Assembly (NCBI RefSeq): GCF_020905295.1
Contig: NZ_JAJJMM010000001.1
Location: 3,658,001-3,722,000, forward strand
DNA length: 64,000 nt
Origin: Flavobacterium piscisymbiosum
GTDB taxonomy: Bacteria; Bacteroidota; Bacteroidia; Flavobacteriales; Flavobacteriaceae
Direction: 5' to 3'
Numbering within the stretch: position 1 is the stretch's first letter; the number at the start of each line of letters is the position of its first letter. A model generated the notes under the pieces. The model did not search any database. It saw only the letters and a list, made by a program, of their open reading frames with translations, and was not told the DNA's origin. Below, piece after piece: positions 52,544 through 62,453 of this stretch. The position numbers were made by a program, and so were the translations under genes.

Positions 52544-52605
52544 TTTTTTGAAATTTAAATTTTTATAAAAATAAGGAATAGTAAGCGATGGAAATAAGAA
52601 TCGTA

Positions 52606-53256
52606 TTAAAAATTTAATTCTATTTTATTCCCTTTGTCCTCAATTCTAATGGCTGTTTTATTACTTTCAGAAGGTGTTTGCGTAGGATACCAGTTTCTAT
52701 TTGGTTTAACCATAATCAATAAACCTTCATCATCACCAACGGCAGCAAAAAGTTCGCTATTGGCATTTTTGCTAAAGAATTCTAAACCGTGTTCTTCGAT
52801 TAATTGATTCCCTAATGCTAATGGATTTTCATTCACAATCCCTATTTCGCTTATATTTAGAATAGCTTTTGAGCTGAATGCTTCTGTTTGCGCATTATCA
52901 AGTTCATGACGGGCAATAAATTCTAATAAATTACCATTATTGTCGTAGAAATAAACCGCATTGGCATTCCAGTTTTCGAAATTGGTAATGACTTTTTGAT
53001 CTTCAATAAAAATTAAATCTACTTTGCTTTTACACCAATCAATGGCTTCGTCTAACTTGTTTTTCGGAACATTAAAAGCAAAATGATAAATAGATTTAAA
53101 CTCAGGATTTTCAACGAATTCCAGAACTGAATTACCTGCCTGAATGCTCACCGATTCTTTGGTTTTTTCTATAATAGGAAGATCAAGAATGTCTTTATAA
53201 AAAGTGGTAGTTTGTTCTATATTGCTGGATTGAATTTGAATATGCGCTAACTTCAT
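52606..53256 (-). CDS. VOC-superfamily (glyoxalase-like) protein
   Basis: 216 residues from the ATG at 53254-53256; the longer frame from 53304 starts with a non-conserved stretch. First half is one clear VOC module: KLAHIQIQSSNIEQTTTFYK, FAFNVPKNKLDEAIDWCKSK, NANAVYFYDNNGNLLEFIAR with metal ligands His4 and the Glu of LEFI. The second half (about 145-216) is a degenerate module. Likely a metal-dependent lyase, isomerase or dioxygenase of unknown substrate. Confidence 0.85.
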   Translation of the reverse strand: MKLAHIQIQSSNIEQTTTFYKDILDLPIIEKTKESVSIQAGNSVLEFVENPEFKSIYHFAFNVPKNKLDEAIDWCKSKVDLIFIEDQKVITNFENWNANAVYFYDNNGNLLEFIARHELDNAQTEAFSSKAILNISEIGIVNENPLALGNQLIEEHGLEFFSKNANSELFAAVGDDEGLLIMVKPNRNWYPTQTPSESNKTAIRIEDKGNKIELNF

Positions 53257-53409
53257 GGTGGTATTTTTTATAAGAAGAAAAAAAGCTTCTTTCGTTTCAA
53301 ACAAATTTAAGAAATGATGGAAGGACTATGATATACAAGCTATTTTATACTTCAATGGAAGGATAATAAAATATGATTAAAGTTTCTCTTATTGTAATGC
53401 CTAATTTTT

Positions 53410-53548
53410 TAAACACATAGAAACATAGATTTAAAAACAGCAATTTAGATACTTTTAGAAAATCATGATTTTTTCACAAAGTGCTATGAGATTTATTTGT
53501 AGCAAAACGTCTTTTTACATTTATTTGAGCTATGTTTCTATGTGTTTA
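53410..53548. repeat. MITE-like element with 19-bp perfect terminal inverted repeats
   Basis: TAAACACATAGAAACATAG (53410-53428) is exactly inverted at 53530-53548. Sister of the 6739-6884 element (same TAAACACATA ends). The inside is unrelated between the two, apart from AT-rich palindromic words. Confidence 0.78.
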
Positions 53549-53551
53549 AAA

Positions 53552-53588
53552 ATAAAAAAAGCCCATTTCATAAAAGAAACAGGCTTTG
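53552..53588 (-). terminator. Terminator of the SusCD-peroxidase operon
   Basis: On the minus strand AAAGCCTG.TTTC pairs with GAAA..GGCTTT followed by a T run, 37 bp after the peroxidase stop. Confidence 0.75.
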
Positions 53589-53624
53589 TAGATTTGAAAA
53601 CTTTGGGGCAATTTACAAATCATT

Positions 53625-54767
53625 TTATTTCGGCATTGTTGGCGTCATAATTCTTCGTGTTGGCGTACTCAAAGTTTCGATAAAAGCCAAAAGATCGCTG
53701 ATTTCTTCTTTGTTTAAATTCAGTTTTTTAAGCATAGGATCTGCTTTTGGAATCAGTGAATCTCTTGGCGTTCCCAAATATTTTTTCTGAACAGGAGACG
53801 GGTTTCCTAAGTTGTACAATTCTACAACATCCAGTAAAGTCGGGAAATGTCCGTGATGCATCCAGGGTTTTGTATTGGCCACTTCACGTAATGTTGGCGT
53901 TCTGAATTTGCCAATGTCTTTTACATCTTGGGTCACATTATAGCGTCCGAAATCTTCATTTTTTGTTCCGAATAAAGTCTGACCGTCATTATGAAACTGA
54001 TTGTCGCTGAAATAAGGCGTATTATGGCAATTGATGCATTGCGCTTTGGTTCTGAACAAATGCAGTCCTTTTACCTGAGCATCTGTATAGGCTTCAGATT
54101 TTCCGCTAATGAAATTATCAAATTTACTTTTTGGGCTATTAATCGATCTTTCGAAAGTTGCAATGGCATATTGTATTCTTTGCAAATTAACTTTTTTGTC
54201 TCCAAAAGCATCAGTAAAAAGAGTATTGTAGCCTTTTATTTTAGCGATTTTATCAACGGCAATTGTCAGTTTTTCATTCATTTCAAGCGGATCTCCAATC
54301 GGGAATTGTGCCTGATCTTCCAAACTCTTTGCGCGCCCGTCCCAAAATAAAGAAGTAGCATACGCCGAGTTTAAAATCGTCATTGAGTTACGTTTTCCTG
54401 TTTGACGATCGTGCCCAAAAGAACGCGTTAAATTATCTGTCCAGCCCAATTCAGGATTATGGCATGAAGCGCAGGCAATTTGTCCGCTAAGAGACAATCT
54501 GGGATCGAAAAACAATATTTTACCCAGACTTTCTTTCTCTTTCGAATAGGGGTTATAATCCGGATAAGGAACCGTAGGAAGCACGCCGATATCCTGAAAT
54601 GTAGCTTTATCGACATTTTCGTGTAATTCTGCTGCGGGCCATTTCGTAGCATCTCCGCTGGAATATAGTTTTCGCAATTCCTGAATGTCTATATAATCAG
54701 GCTGTTCAACGCTTTTGTAAGCCGTTAAACTCAGGAGGAATAGGAGTGGGAGGATTAGTTTTTTCAA
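53625..54767 (-). CDS. Di-heme cytochrome c peroxidase (CcpA/MauG superfamily)
   Basis: 380 residues from a TTG at 54767; another TTG at 54803 is possible and no ATG exists. Signal peptide LKKLILPLLFLLSLTAY. Two heme sites: CASCH (99-103) and CINCH (244-248). Between and after them, FFDPRLSLSGQIACASCHNP, GRNSMTILN-like KRNSMTILNSAYATSLFWDG, RTPTLREVANTKPWMHHGHF and TLLDVVELYN are family blocks. It reduces peroxide or oxidises a partner in the periplasm. Last gene of the SusCD operon, after a hexanucleotide tract. Confidence 0.9.
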   Translation of the reverse strand: MKKLILPLLFLLSLTAYKSVEQPDYIDIQELRKLYSSGDATKWPAAELHENVDKATFQDIGVLPTVPYPDYNPYSKEKESLGKILFFDPRLSLSGQIACASCHNPELGWTDNLTRSFGHDRQTGKRNSMTILNSAYATSLFWDGRAKSLEDQAQFPIGDPLEMNEKLTIAVDKIAKIKGYNTLFTDAFGDKKVNLQRIQYAIATFERSINSPKSKFDNFISGKSEAYTDAQVKGLHLFRTKAQCINCHNTPYFSDNQFHNDGQTLFGTKNEDFGRYNVTQDVKDIGKFRTPTLREVANTKPWMHHGHFPTLLDVVELYNLGNPSPVQKKYLGTPRDSLIPKADPMLKKLNLNKEEISDLLAFIETLSTPTRRIMTPTMPK

Positions 54768-54831
54768 TTTTTTTGTTTTTGTTTGATTTGTTTCAGGTTT
54801 CAAGTCTCAGTCTCAGTTTGCGTTTTCAGAA

Positions 54832-54864
54832 AACTTTGTCAAAGTTTTAAACTTTGACAAAGTT
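54832..54864. repeat. Perfect 16-bp stem palindrome
   Basis: AACTTTGTCAAAGTTT and AAACTTTGACAAAGTT flank a single T. It lies in the leader of the peroxidase gene, right next to the hexanucleotide tract. Confidence 0.85.
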
Positions 54865-54866
54865 AG

Positions 54867-54968
54867 TGCGACTGCGACTGCGACTGCGACTGCGACTGCG
54901 ACTGCGACTGCGACTGCGACTGCGACTGCGACTGCGACTGCGACTTCGACTTCGACTTCGACTTCGAC
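54867..54968. repeat. Hexanucleotide tract (TGCGAC)13(TTCGAC)4
   Basis: Thirteen perfect TGCGAC units (54867-54944) run straight into four TTCGAC units (54945-54968). The tract fills most of the gap between the lipoprotein stop (54975) and the peroxidase start (54767) on the minus strand. No frame through it is joined to either gene. Confidence 0.95.
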
Positions 54969-54974
54969 TAAAAT

Positions 54975-56444
54975 CTAAAGCGTAACTTCCTTAGGACAAT
55001 CTTCGCTTAAAGGAGCAATTTTCGGATAGGTTTTATTGTTATAAATTTTATACTGTCCGGAAACGGTGCCTCCAAAAAGTTTATCATTTGTCAACTTTAA
55101 TTCAAAAGAAATTTCAAATAAACCTGCGCTTATTTCCTTATATGTTCCATCTCCCGAAATGGCGATGATATAACTGTTTTTGTTCGTTCCGGCAATGGTA
55201 ATATCCTGAGGAATTACTAAAACTTTACCACTGGTTTTACTGTTTCCGTTATCAGGGAAAAATTCTAATGCTGATGTAATATTAAATCCCGGAGAACTCG
55301 CCGATGCTATTGCTTCGTTGGTAAACCATCTTTTTAAATTAAATGAATTGGTTGTTGAAGTTCCTGTAACAACATTAAAACCAATTTTAAAAGCATGGTG
55401 ATATACATCATCGTTAGGGTTTGCTGTTCCTTTGTCACTGTATAAAATAGCACCATCGGTATCTTTGTTTACTACGACCGGAAAAGTAAAAGCATTAAAT
55501 GCCTGCCATGCGCAGGTTCCGCTTTTGTCAAACCAGTTTTCGCCATAAGTCAAATAAAACTGATTCGATAAATCATAAAACTTAGAAGCTGGATTGGCCT
55601 GAATATCTCTTGGTGATTTTATAGGTTTTGCAATGGTTAATGTAATATTTCCGGTAGCAATATAATTGGTCGTTGTAGCGAGCGATATTTTGGTTTCGTA
55701 ACGAACATCATCATTTTGAATGTCTTCAAGTAGCGTAAGATGATACGTTATTGAACTTCGGTTATCTCCATAATCGTCATGCGTTAGGGAATATTCAAAT
55801 CCGTTTACAAACTTGAATATGCTAGTTTCATCAATTTCTGAAGGAACAAATCCGTTAGGGAAATTAACTTTAAAAGTGATCGTTTCGCCCATTTGTCCTT
55901 TTATGTTAAAATCTTTTACAGGAAAAGTATAAGGCGTTACCACTTCGCCTAAATTGATTGTGAAAATATCATTTGGAGTAGCTGTATTTAGGTTTCCGAT
56001 ATGAATATTGGAGTCTGATATACTTTCTAGTTTTAATGTAATAGTTTGTTTTTCTTTCCACCTTTTATCAAAAGAAAGATAAATAGTATCTGTTAATTTA
56101 TTGCCCTGAAATAACAATTCGCTCACAGGTTCTATTGTAAAAGTATCCGGATCACCCGTATTTACCGTACTGAAATTTGCCTTAACAGCGGTTTTTAAAA
56201 TTGCTGAACTTAGCGTAACAGGAACTTTAAGTGTTTTAACAGACTTATTTTCATATACAGCTGACGGAATAATAGTAGTACTCACCGCCGGATATTCTAA
56301 TGGAGTTCCGGCATCATTTGCCATGAAATTGAAGCGGATAAAAGGCTCGATATTTTTAGACTCTAATTTGTAATCATCTTTCGAACAAGATGAAAATAAT
56401 AGCGAAACTATACTTAATGCAGATATAATTTTAATAGGATTCAT
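54975..56444 (-). CDS. SusCD-associated lipoprotein (SusE/F-like position)
   Basis: 489 residues; lipobox LLFSSC (Cys20). Mature protein is beta-rich with repeated immunoglobulin-like stretches in the first half (KTLKVPVTLSSAILKTAVKA, TITLKLESISDSNIHIG) and a C-terminal domain with YGENWFDKSGTCAWQAF and Trp/Phe-rich strands. No catalytic motif is seen. By position it is the surface substrate-binding lipoprotein of the SusCD system. Its start overlaps the SusD stop by 14 bp. Confidence 0.72.
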   Translation of the reverse strand: MNPIKIISALSIVSLLFSSCSKDDYKLESKNIEPFIRFNFMANDAGTPLEYPAVSTTIIPSAVYENKSVKTLKVPVTLSSAILKTAVKANFSTVNTGDPDTFTIEPVSELLFQGNKLTDTIYLSFDKRWKEKQTITLKLESISDSNIHIGNLNTATPNDIFTINLGEVVTPYTFPVKDFNIKGQMGETITFKVNFPNGFVPSEIDETSIFKFVNGFEYSLTHDDYGDNRSSITYHLTLLEDIQNDDVRYETKISLATTTNYIATGNITLTIAKPIKSPRDIQANPASKFYDLSNQFYLTYGENWFDKSGTCAWQAFNAFTFPVVVNKDTDGAILYSDKGTANPNDDVYHHAFKIGFNVVTGTSTTNSFNLKRWFTNEAIASASSPGFNITSALEFFPDNGNSKTSGKVLVIPQDITIAGTNKNSYIIAISGDGTYKEISAGLFEISFELKLTNDKLFGGTVSGQYKIYNNKTYPKIAPLSEDCPKEVTL

Positions 56445-57912
56445 TTTGTTTTAAGTTTGAGTTAAGGTTTAAATTTCGAAGTGGTATTGGCAAAACATAT
56501 TTTGGAGATGGGTAGGTAAGACTGCAAATCAGTGAAATACAACCATCGTTGCGGGAAACATCTTTTTTATTTCGGGCAAGATCACAAAACAAATGTCCTT
56601 CAAAACAAAGTTCTTTTCTGCGTTCTAAAAATAAGGCATCTGCAATGTTATTAGTATCAGTAAGTAAGGTCGCTTTTGCTCTGGATCTAATCGTATTAAT
56701 ATCTGTTTTGGCCTGTTCCGGATTATCAAGTCCAAGAGCAGCTTCGGCACGAATTAAATACTGTTCACTTAATCGAAAAGCTACATATCCCGGATTGTTT
56801 TGAAATTTTTTCGTAAAATTATAATTAAGTGTAACCGATTCTAGATCGACAATTGTAACAAGTGGTCTTACTAAAAACAATTGTTTTCTGATGTCGTCAT
56901 TTTCGTATAGATTTACTAAATCCATAGAGGCAACATAATTGCCATAGTTTGAATTGGAAGTATATCCGTAGAAGGTAGACATTGAAAGACTTGAATTTCC
57001 TTCATCGTTTCTTGGAATAGAAAATTCTAATAAAATTTCTGAAACCGGAAGATCAGTTTGTTCCCATTGCGCGATATAATTGTCTGAACTTACTAAAGTA
57101 ACACCCGAGTTTGCAATAATATCGCTGGAGGTATCATAAGCATTTTTCCAGTCTTTTTTATATAAATACACCCTTGCCAATAAAGCTTTGGCACTAGTTT
57201 TATTAAAATAAGAATAAGCAGGCCCGCTAAGTAAAGCAGTATCAGAATATAGATTTAATGCCGTTGTAATATCATCAATAATAAAAGCATAGGTATCAGC
57301 AACTGTTTCTCTCGAAGGATAAGTAAGTTTTTCGTTTACGGAAGCTTTGCTGTAAACAATTCCAGGATGAGAAGCATCTGCAGTATAACTGTAATTTTGA
57401 CTGAATAATTCGCTCAGTAAAAAATGCGCATAAGCCCTGATAGTCAAAGCTTCTGCTTTTATTTGGTTTTTTTCTGCATCGGTTGCATCAGGCAGTGCAT
57501 CTGTAAATTCTAAAAACAAATTAGTCTGATTGATAACATCATAACAGCTTGCATAAAATGAAGATACATTCGAAGCATCAGACCGATCACCAAAGGCGTA
57601 AATTCCTGCAACGCTGTCTGGATTAGCAATTAAACCTTTTGAAGCTCCCGTTTTTAATGAAGGTGAAAACTTTAAATTTCCGCCTTGTAAGTCGGCATAA
57701 ACGGTAAACGGTTCAGTTCGAACGACAGCTTCAAGTTTGCCATAAAGTCCTTTTAAGGCTTGCAAAACGCCTTGCTTATCTTTCAATTGCTCTGTGATCG
57801 AAGTTTGAGTACCAGGTTCCTGTTCCAGAAAATCACTACAGCTTTGCAACAGTAAAAGAGATGCGAAAAGCAAAGTAAATTTAAGCTGAATTGTATTTTT
57901 AAAATGTCTCAT
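56431..57912 (-). CDS. SusD/RagB family lipoprotein
   Basis: 493 residues; lipobox LLLQSC (Cys25) then SDFLEQEPGTQTS, the usual SusD opening. TPR-like helices (ALTIRAYAHFLLSELF, AKALLARVYLYKKDWKNAYD) and the C-terminal SusD block (YLIRAEAALGLDNPEQAKTD, INTIRSRA, ALFLERRKELCFEGHLFCDL) are all present. It caps the SusC channel and captures the ligand at the cell surface. Confidence 0.93.
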   Translation of the reverse strand: MRHFKNTIQLKFTLLFASLLLLQSCSDFLEQEPGTQTSITEQLKDKQGVLQALKGLYGKLEAVVRTEPFTVYADLQGGNLKFSPSLKTGASKGLIANPDSVAGIYAFGDRSDASNVSSFYASCYDVINQTNLFLEFTDALPDATDAEKNQIKAEALTIRAYAHFLLSELFSQNYSYTADASHPGIVYSKASVNEKLTYPSRETVADTYAFIIDDITTALNLYSDTALLSGPAYSYFNKTSAKALLARVYLYKKDWKNAYDTSSDIIANSGVTLVSSDNYIAQWEQTDLPVSEILLEFSIPRNDEGNSSLSMSTFYGYTSNSNYGNYVASMDLVNLYENDDIRKQLFLVRPLVTIVDLESVTLNYNFTKKFQNNPGYVAFRLSEQYLIRAEAALGLDNPEQAKTDINTIRSRAKATLLTDTNNIADALFLERRKELCFEGHLFCDLARNKKDVSRNDGCISLICSLTYPSPKYVLPIPLRNLNLNSNLKQNESY

Positions 57913-57915
57913 TTT

Positions 57916-60900
57916 TTAAAATTTTGTATTAATTCCTAATGAAATGGTTCTGGCTTGCGGATAGTTAAAGCTTAATTCTTTAATTCCGTTCATGCCTGAC
58001 GGACTTTTTTCTTTGTACCAGTAAAAGGCATTAGAAACATCGCCAAAAATGACCAGACTATCCAGGAAAGTATTTTTGATAGGTACATTATAACTCAGGT
58101 TGATATTACTAATTTTAAAGTAAGTCGCATCATATACATATTTACTTAAGTTAGGTAAAAGTGTGTTTCTGCTTGGTGCCGGCTGCGAAACAATATCGCC
58201 AGGGTTTCTCCAGTAATCATATGCATTTACAGACATATTTCGATTAGAAAGATTATTATATTTTGAAATAATTTCATCTGAAATTAACTTGTCACCTCCC
58301 AATTGAAAAGCACCTGTAATAGTTAAACTAATGCTATTATTAAAAGAGAAACTGTTGCTGAAACCTCCAAATGCTTTTGGTTGCAAATCTCCAATAGGTT
58401 CCCAATCGCTCTCATTAAATAAACTTTTATAAGTAACAGCATCATAAATCTGTCCGTTTTTTCTAATTAAATCGCGTCCTGTTCCAGGATCAATACCAGC
58501 CCACTGCACTCCCCAGATTGTGGTTGTACTGTAACCAATTTTTTGAGCAAGAGCAATATTAGCTATAGAATAATCACTTCCTAAACCTATTAAATCAGTG
58601 ACTTTATTGTCGACGGTTGAGATATTGAATGTCGATGTCCATTTGAATTTTCCTTTTTGAAACCATTTTATTGCGGCAGTCAATTCAAAACCTTTATTGT
58701 ACATACTTGCAGCATTTAGCTGCATTGAGCCGTAACCTGTTTCGGTAGGGATTTCCCGGCTTGTAATCAGGTCGTTTAAGTCATCATAATAATATTCTAA
58801 TGATAATTGTACGGCATTAAATACATTAAAGTCGATTCCTGCATTGAACTTTTTGTTTTTCTCCCAGCTTAAATTTCCGTTAGGAGAAGCACTAGGCGTT
58901 GCATACGATCCGCCATTATATCCGTTCTGAAGAACATTGTATAATCCTTTGGCGCGATAAGAACCAATTCTTGAATTTCCGGTAGAACCGTAGCTTACTT
59001 TTAGTTTAAGGAAATCAATCCACGAAGAGTTATTTAAGAAATTTTCATTAGAAAGAATCCAGGCCAAACCTGCGCCGCTGTTTAAAGCTACGTTAGTATC
59101 ATCTCCAAAAACAGAACTTTCATCACGTCGAATATTTGCTAAAACATAGTATCTCTTTTTATAATTATAGTTAATCTGTCCAAAGAAAGAAACTCGTGAA
59201 TTATAATTGATATCGCTTTTGTAGGTCTGCCTTCCGTAAGTTTCGTCAATTATAGTATTGGGATTATCGTCCTGAATGGCATCTTCGATATTATTAATTA
59301 CGTTAGGGTTTTTAAATCCTGTTGCAGAAGCAGAGTTAAAATTGGTTTTTTCATCAGAAAGCTCAAATCCCACAACACCATCAATACTATTATTTTTATT
59401 GATTTCTTTATTGAACAACATATTTCCCTGCCAGTTCCATTTGGTCGAGTTTCGTTTATTGAACAATCTTCTTCCGTAGTTAGGATAATTAATTTTGTCT
59501 AAAACAAAGCTCCCATTAAGTTGTCCGCTTTCATTCTCACCAGAGAAATAACGATCTTGTACTTTATCCAGATAATCTATACCAAATAAAGTAGTAAATC
59601 TAATGTTTTTATTAAGTTCATATCCCAAATTCAAACTTCCTAAGATAGCTTTAGAGTCGGTTTCATTTTTATTTTGTTCAATAGCAGCGAGAGGATTTCC
59701 TCCGGTTGAACCAATTAAACCCAATTTAGAATACGTTCCGTCTGGGTTGTAAGGAGCAATAGTTGGCAGATAGGCAAAATCATAATAAATATTTGGCGCA
59801 TCTTTTTTGACATAACTTGGGTTAAAAGATAAATTGATATCCCATTTAGAATGTTTGTACCCTATATTAAGTCCACCGTTTAACTGTTTTGTTGTATTGC
59901 CTAACTGAGGTTCATCAATTTTCAAATACGTAATATTAGTACGATATGTAATTTTTGAAGTTCCTCCCGAAACGCTAAAATTATATTTATTATAGATTCC
60001 AGAATTGTTTAAAAGATCAAACCAATTGGTATTCACTCCGTTGTAAGGAGTAGGAACGTAGTCAGCTGTTGTACTGGCATTAAAAGCATTGTTTATTTCA
60101 TTGTACTGCTCTCCGTTCAGGTATTTAATTTGATTGATCGCAGTAGAAACCCCAAGCTGATTTGAAAATTGAAACTTAGCTTTTCCTTGTTTTCCTTTTT
60201 TGGTTGTAATCAAAATAACACCATTTGCTCCGTCGGCCCCGTAAATACCAACTGCTGCAGCATCTTTAAGGACCGTAAAACTTTCGATATTATCAGGAGA
60301 AATAAAAGCGAGTGGGTTAGATAAATTTTCTCCAAGGCCACCTCTTCCATCAAAAGCCTCGTTGTCTATTCCTTTTTGTTCATTCATAATCACGCCATCC
60401 ACAATAATTAAAGGCTGAGTTGAAGTTCCTAATAAACTTCCGTTTAAAGGTTTCAAGGTTCCCTGACCACGAATATTTATTTTTACAGGACCGCTAATTC
60501 CGGAAGTATTCTCGATTAAAACACCTGCAACTTGCCCTTCAAGCATTTTGTCTATACTTTCAGAAGCCTGCTGAACCGGAATATCTTTGGCATTTATGGT
60601 CGAAATACTTCCCACAATTTCCTCTTTCATCTTTTTCGTTCCATAAGATGAAGTAATGACTACCTGACTCAATTCGTCTGTGAATTCTTCAAGGTAAAAA
60701 GTAAATTCTTTTTTATTATCTGCTTTTACAGATTGAGAAATCATTCCTAAAAATCCAGCTTCAAGCACCAGATTATTGATGTCATTTCCTTTTAGCTGAT
60801 ATACAAATTTTCCGTTAAAATCAGTTATAGCGCCCATTCCGGTTCCTTTTATGCGAATCGTCGCGCCGGGAAGCGGTTGTTTGTCTTTGGCAGTGTAAAC

Positions 60901-61272
60901 CGTTCCGCTAATGAATCTTTCTTTTTCATCAGAAGATGTCGCAGTTGTTGTGGCAGGAGCAGCGTTCGTTAATAAAACCTGTTTTTTCTGGATGTAAAAC
61001 GAAATATTTTTACCGGCAAATAGTTGCGTTAGAGCAGTTTCTAAACTCACATTCTGAACATTGATATCTGCCAGTTGCTCAGCATCAATTTTTCGGGCGT
61101 TATAAATAATCCTAAAATCGGTTTGTTCTTCAATAGCTTTAATAATCAAACTAATAGGTTTGTTTTTTAGCTGCAAAGTGATGTTTTTATTCTGAGAAAA
61201 ACCTTTAAAACTGGATAAAAGCAAGGCTAGGAAAAATAGAATTTTCCTTAAATCGTGTATCGTAAAAGTCAT
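57916..61272 (-). CDS. SusC/RagA TonB-dependent receptor with STN signalling domain
   Basis: 1118 residues. Signal peptide (ILFFLALLLSSFKGFSQ), STN domain (about 30-85, ISLIIKAIEEQTDFRIIYNA), carboxypeptidase-like beta sandwich (about 120-205, ISGTVYTAKDKQPLPGATIR), plug with the SusC signature (SQVVITSSYGTKKM, VLIENTSGISGPVKINIRGQ, GADGANGVILITTKKGK), then the barrel. The STN domain lets ligand occupancy be reported to the FecR protein encoded directly upstream. Confidence 0.94.
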   Translation of the reverse strand: MTFTIHDLRKILFFLALLLSSFKGFSQNKNITLQLKNKPISLIIKAIEEQTDFRIIYNARKIDAEQLADINVQNVSLETALTQLFAGKNISFYIQKKQVLLTNAAPATTTATSSDEKERFISGTVYTAKDKQPLPGATIRIKGTGMGAITDFNGKFVYQLKGNDINNLVLEAGFLGMISQSVKADNKKEFTFYLEEFTDELSQVVITSSYGTKKMKEEIVGSISTINAKDIPVQQASESIDKMLEGQVAGVLIENTSGISGPVKINIRGQGTLKPLNGSLLGTSTQPLIIVDGVIMNEQKGIDNEAFDGRGGLGENLSNPLAFISPDNIESFTVLKDAAAVGIYGADGANGVILITTKKGKQGKAKFQFSNQLGVSTAINQIKYLNGEQYNEINNAFNASTTADYVPTPYNGVNTNWFDLLNNSGIYNKYNFSVSGGTSKITYRTNITYLKIDEPQLGNTTKQLNGGLNIGYKHSKWDINLSFNPSYVKKDAPNIYYDFAYLPTIAPYNPDGTYSKLGLIGSTGGNPLAAIEQNKNETDSKAILGSLNLGYELNKNIRFTTLFGIDYLDKVQDRYFSGENESGQLNGSFVLDKINYPNYGRRLFNKRNSTKWNWQGNMLFNKEINKNNSIDGVVGFELSDEKTNFNSASATGFKNPNVINNIEDAIQDDNPNTIIDETYGRQTYKSDINYNSRVSFFGQINYNYKKRYYVLANIRRDESSVFGDDTNVALNSGAGLAWILSNENFLNNSSWIDFLKLKVSYGSTGNSRIGSYRAKGLYNVLQNGYNGGSYATPSASPNGNLSWEKNKKFNAGIDFNVFNAVQLSLEYYYDDLNDLITSREIPTETGYGSMQLNAASMYNKGFELTAAIKWFQKGKFKWTSTFNISTVDNKVTDLIGLGSDYSIANIALAQKIGYSTTTIWGVQWAGIDPGTGRDLIRKNGQIYDAVTYKSLFNESDWEPIGDLQPKAFGGFSNSFSFNNSISLTITGAFQLGGDKLISDEIISKYNNLSNRNMSVNAYDYWRNPGDIVSQPAPSRNTLLPNLSKYVYDATYFKISNINLSYNVPIKNTFLDSLVIFGDVSNAFYWYKEKSPSGMNGIKELSFNYPQARTISLGINTKF

Positions 61273-61282
61273 GTTTATTTAG

Positions 61283-62386
61283 TTATCGAAGATTGGTAAT
61301 GGTTATCGTATTTCCTTTAACGGAATAATTAAATGGCGTGTCACGTTTTAGAAGTTCTAAAATGTTTTCGACACTGGATTCGCTAATTTTAATCGTTCCT
61401 GTAAAATTCTGTTTGGCCAAAACAGCATTTTCATTGATAATTTCAACGTCGTAGGTACGCTGAATTATTTTAGCGATAGTAGAGAATGGGGTATCTTTAA
61501 AAGCAAGTTCACCTTTTGTCCAAGCCGAATAAAAGCCTGGGTCAACTTCTTTTGTTGTAATTTTTTTGGAGTTATTGTTCCAGGTTGCCATTTGATTGGG
61601 TTGAAGCAAAACCGCATTTATTTTGTTGTCGACTTCATACATCTCAATGCTTCCTTCGACCAAAGTACCATTTACAGTTGGGTTTTCAGGATAAGCACTT
61701 ACATTGAATTTCGTTCCCAGAACTTCAATATCAACCTGATTGGCGTTTACAATAAAAGGATGCTGTTTGTCTTTGGCGACTTCAAAAAAAGCTTCACCGG
61801 TTAAGTACACATTTCTTTTTCCGTTAATGCCAAATTGTTCCGGATATTTTAAAGTTGTTCCTGAATTTAAACTCACAACAGTTCCGTCAGAAAGGGTAAG
61901 TTTAAATTTTTTCCCGTAAGGAACTTTTAGCGTATTGTAAACCACTTCCTGATCCTGAACTTTTCCAAAATAAATAATTTGGTTTGGAAATTTCTTCGCA
62001 ATCAAATCGCCTTTGTCGTTTACTAATTTCGTTTGGTTGTCTTTCGTAATATATTCAGAGCGGCCATCGGCTAATTCTAAAACAATTTCTTTTGATGATT
62101 TTGTTTTCTGATTAAAATCGAAAGCCAGTTTTCCTAAACCAAATAAAAACAAAAATACAGCGGCATATTTCAAATACTGAATGGCTTTCTTTTTAGGCTG
62201 AACAGCAATTACCGGAGTTGATGCTGTCGAAATATCTTCAGAAAGTGCTGTTAATGCCCAAGTTTTCTTTAGCGTAATAAAATGCTTTTTATTTTCTTCC
62301 GAAGCATCAATCCATTCAAACAGCATTTGAACTTCTTGTTCTGAAGCTTCGTTCGAAAGGTATTTATAAATGATTTCCGATGTCAT
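61283..62386 (-). CDS. FecR-type anti-sigma factor / signal relay
   Basis: 367 residues. Cytoplasmic N-terminal domain that binds the sigma factor (EQEVQMLFEWIDASEENKKH), one membrane segment (about 72-90, YAAVFLFLFGLGKLAF), FecR domain (VPYGKKFKLTLSDGTVVSLN, YLTGEAFFEVAKD) and C-terminal DUF4974 domain (FKDTPFSTIAKIIQRTYDVE). It transmits the state of the SusC receptor to the ECF sigma factor. 10 bp before the susC gene. Confidence 0.94.
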   Translation of the reverse strand: MTSEIIYKYLSNEASEQEVQMLFEWIDASEENKKHFITLKKTWALTALSEDISTASTPVIAVQPKKKAIQYLKYAAVFLFLFGLGKLAFDFNQKTKSSKEIVLELADGRSEYITKDNQTKLVNDKGDLIAKKFPNQIIYFGKVQDQEVVYNTLKVPYGKKFKLTLSDGTVVSLNSGTTLKYPEQFGINGKRNVYLTGEAFFEVAKDKQHPFIVNANQVDIEVLGTKFNVSAYPENPTVNGTLVEGSIEMYEVDNKINAVLLQPNQMATWNNNSKKITTKEVDPGFYSAWTKGELAFKDTPFSTIAKIIQRTYDVEIINENAVLAKQNFTGTIKISESSVENILELLKRDTPFNYSVKGNTITITNLR

Positions 62387-62453
62387 ATTTAAGTTTTTGA
62401 ACTTCTCGTTTTAGTAAGTACACTTCAGAAATAAAATACCCTACCTTTTATTT

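Noticed and set aside
54867..54968. Possible CRISPR array
   Set aside because: Six-base perfect tandem units with no spacers; a microsatellite.
53625..56444. MbnP/MbnH-type copper pair (lipoprotein plus di-heme enzyme)
   Set aside because: The lipoprotein has only Cys20 and two further Cys and lacks the four-Cys pattern I associate with that family, so the comparison was not kept as a call.
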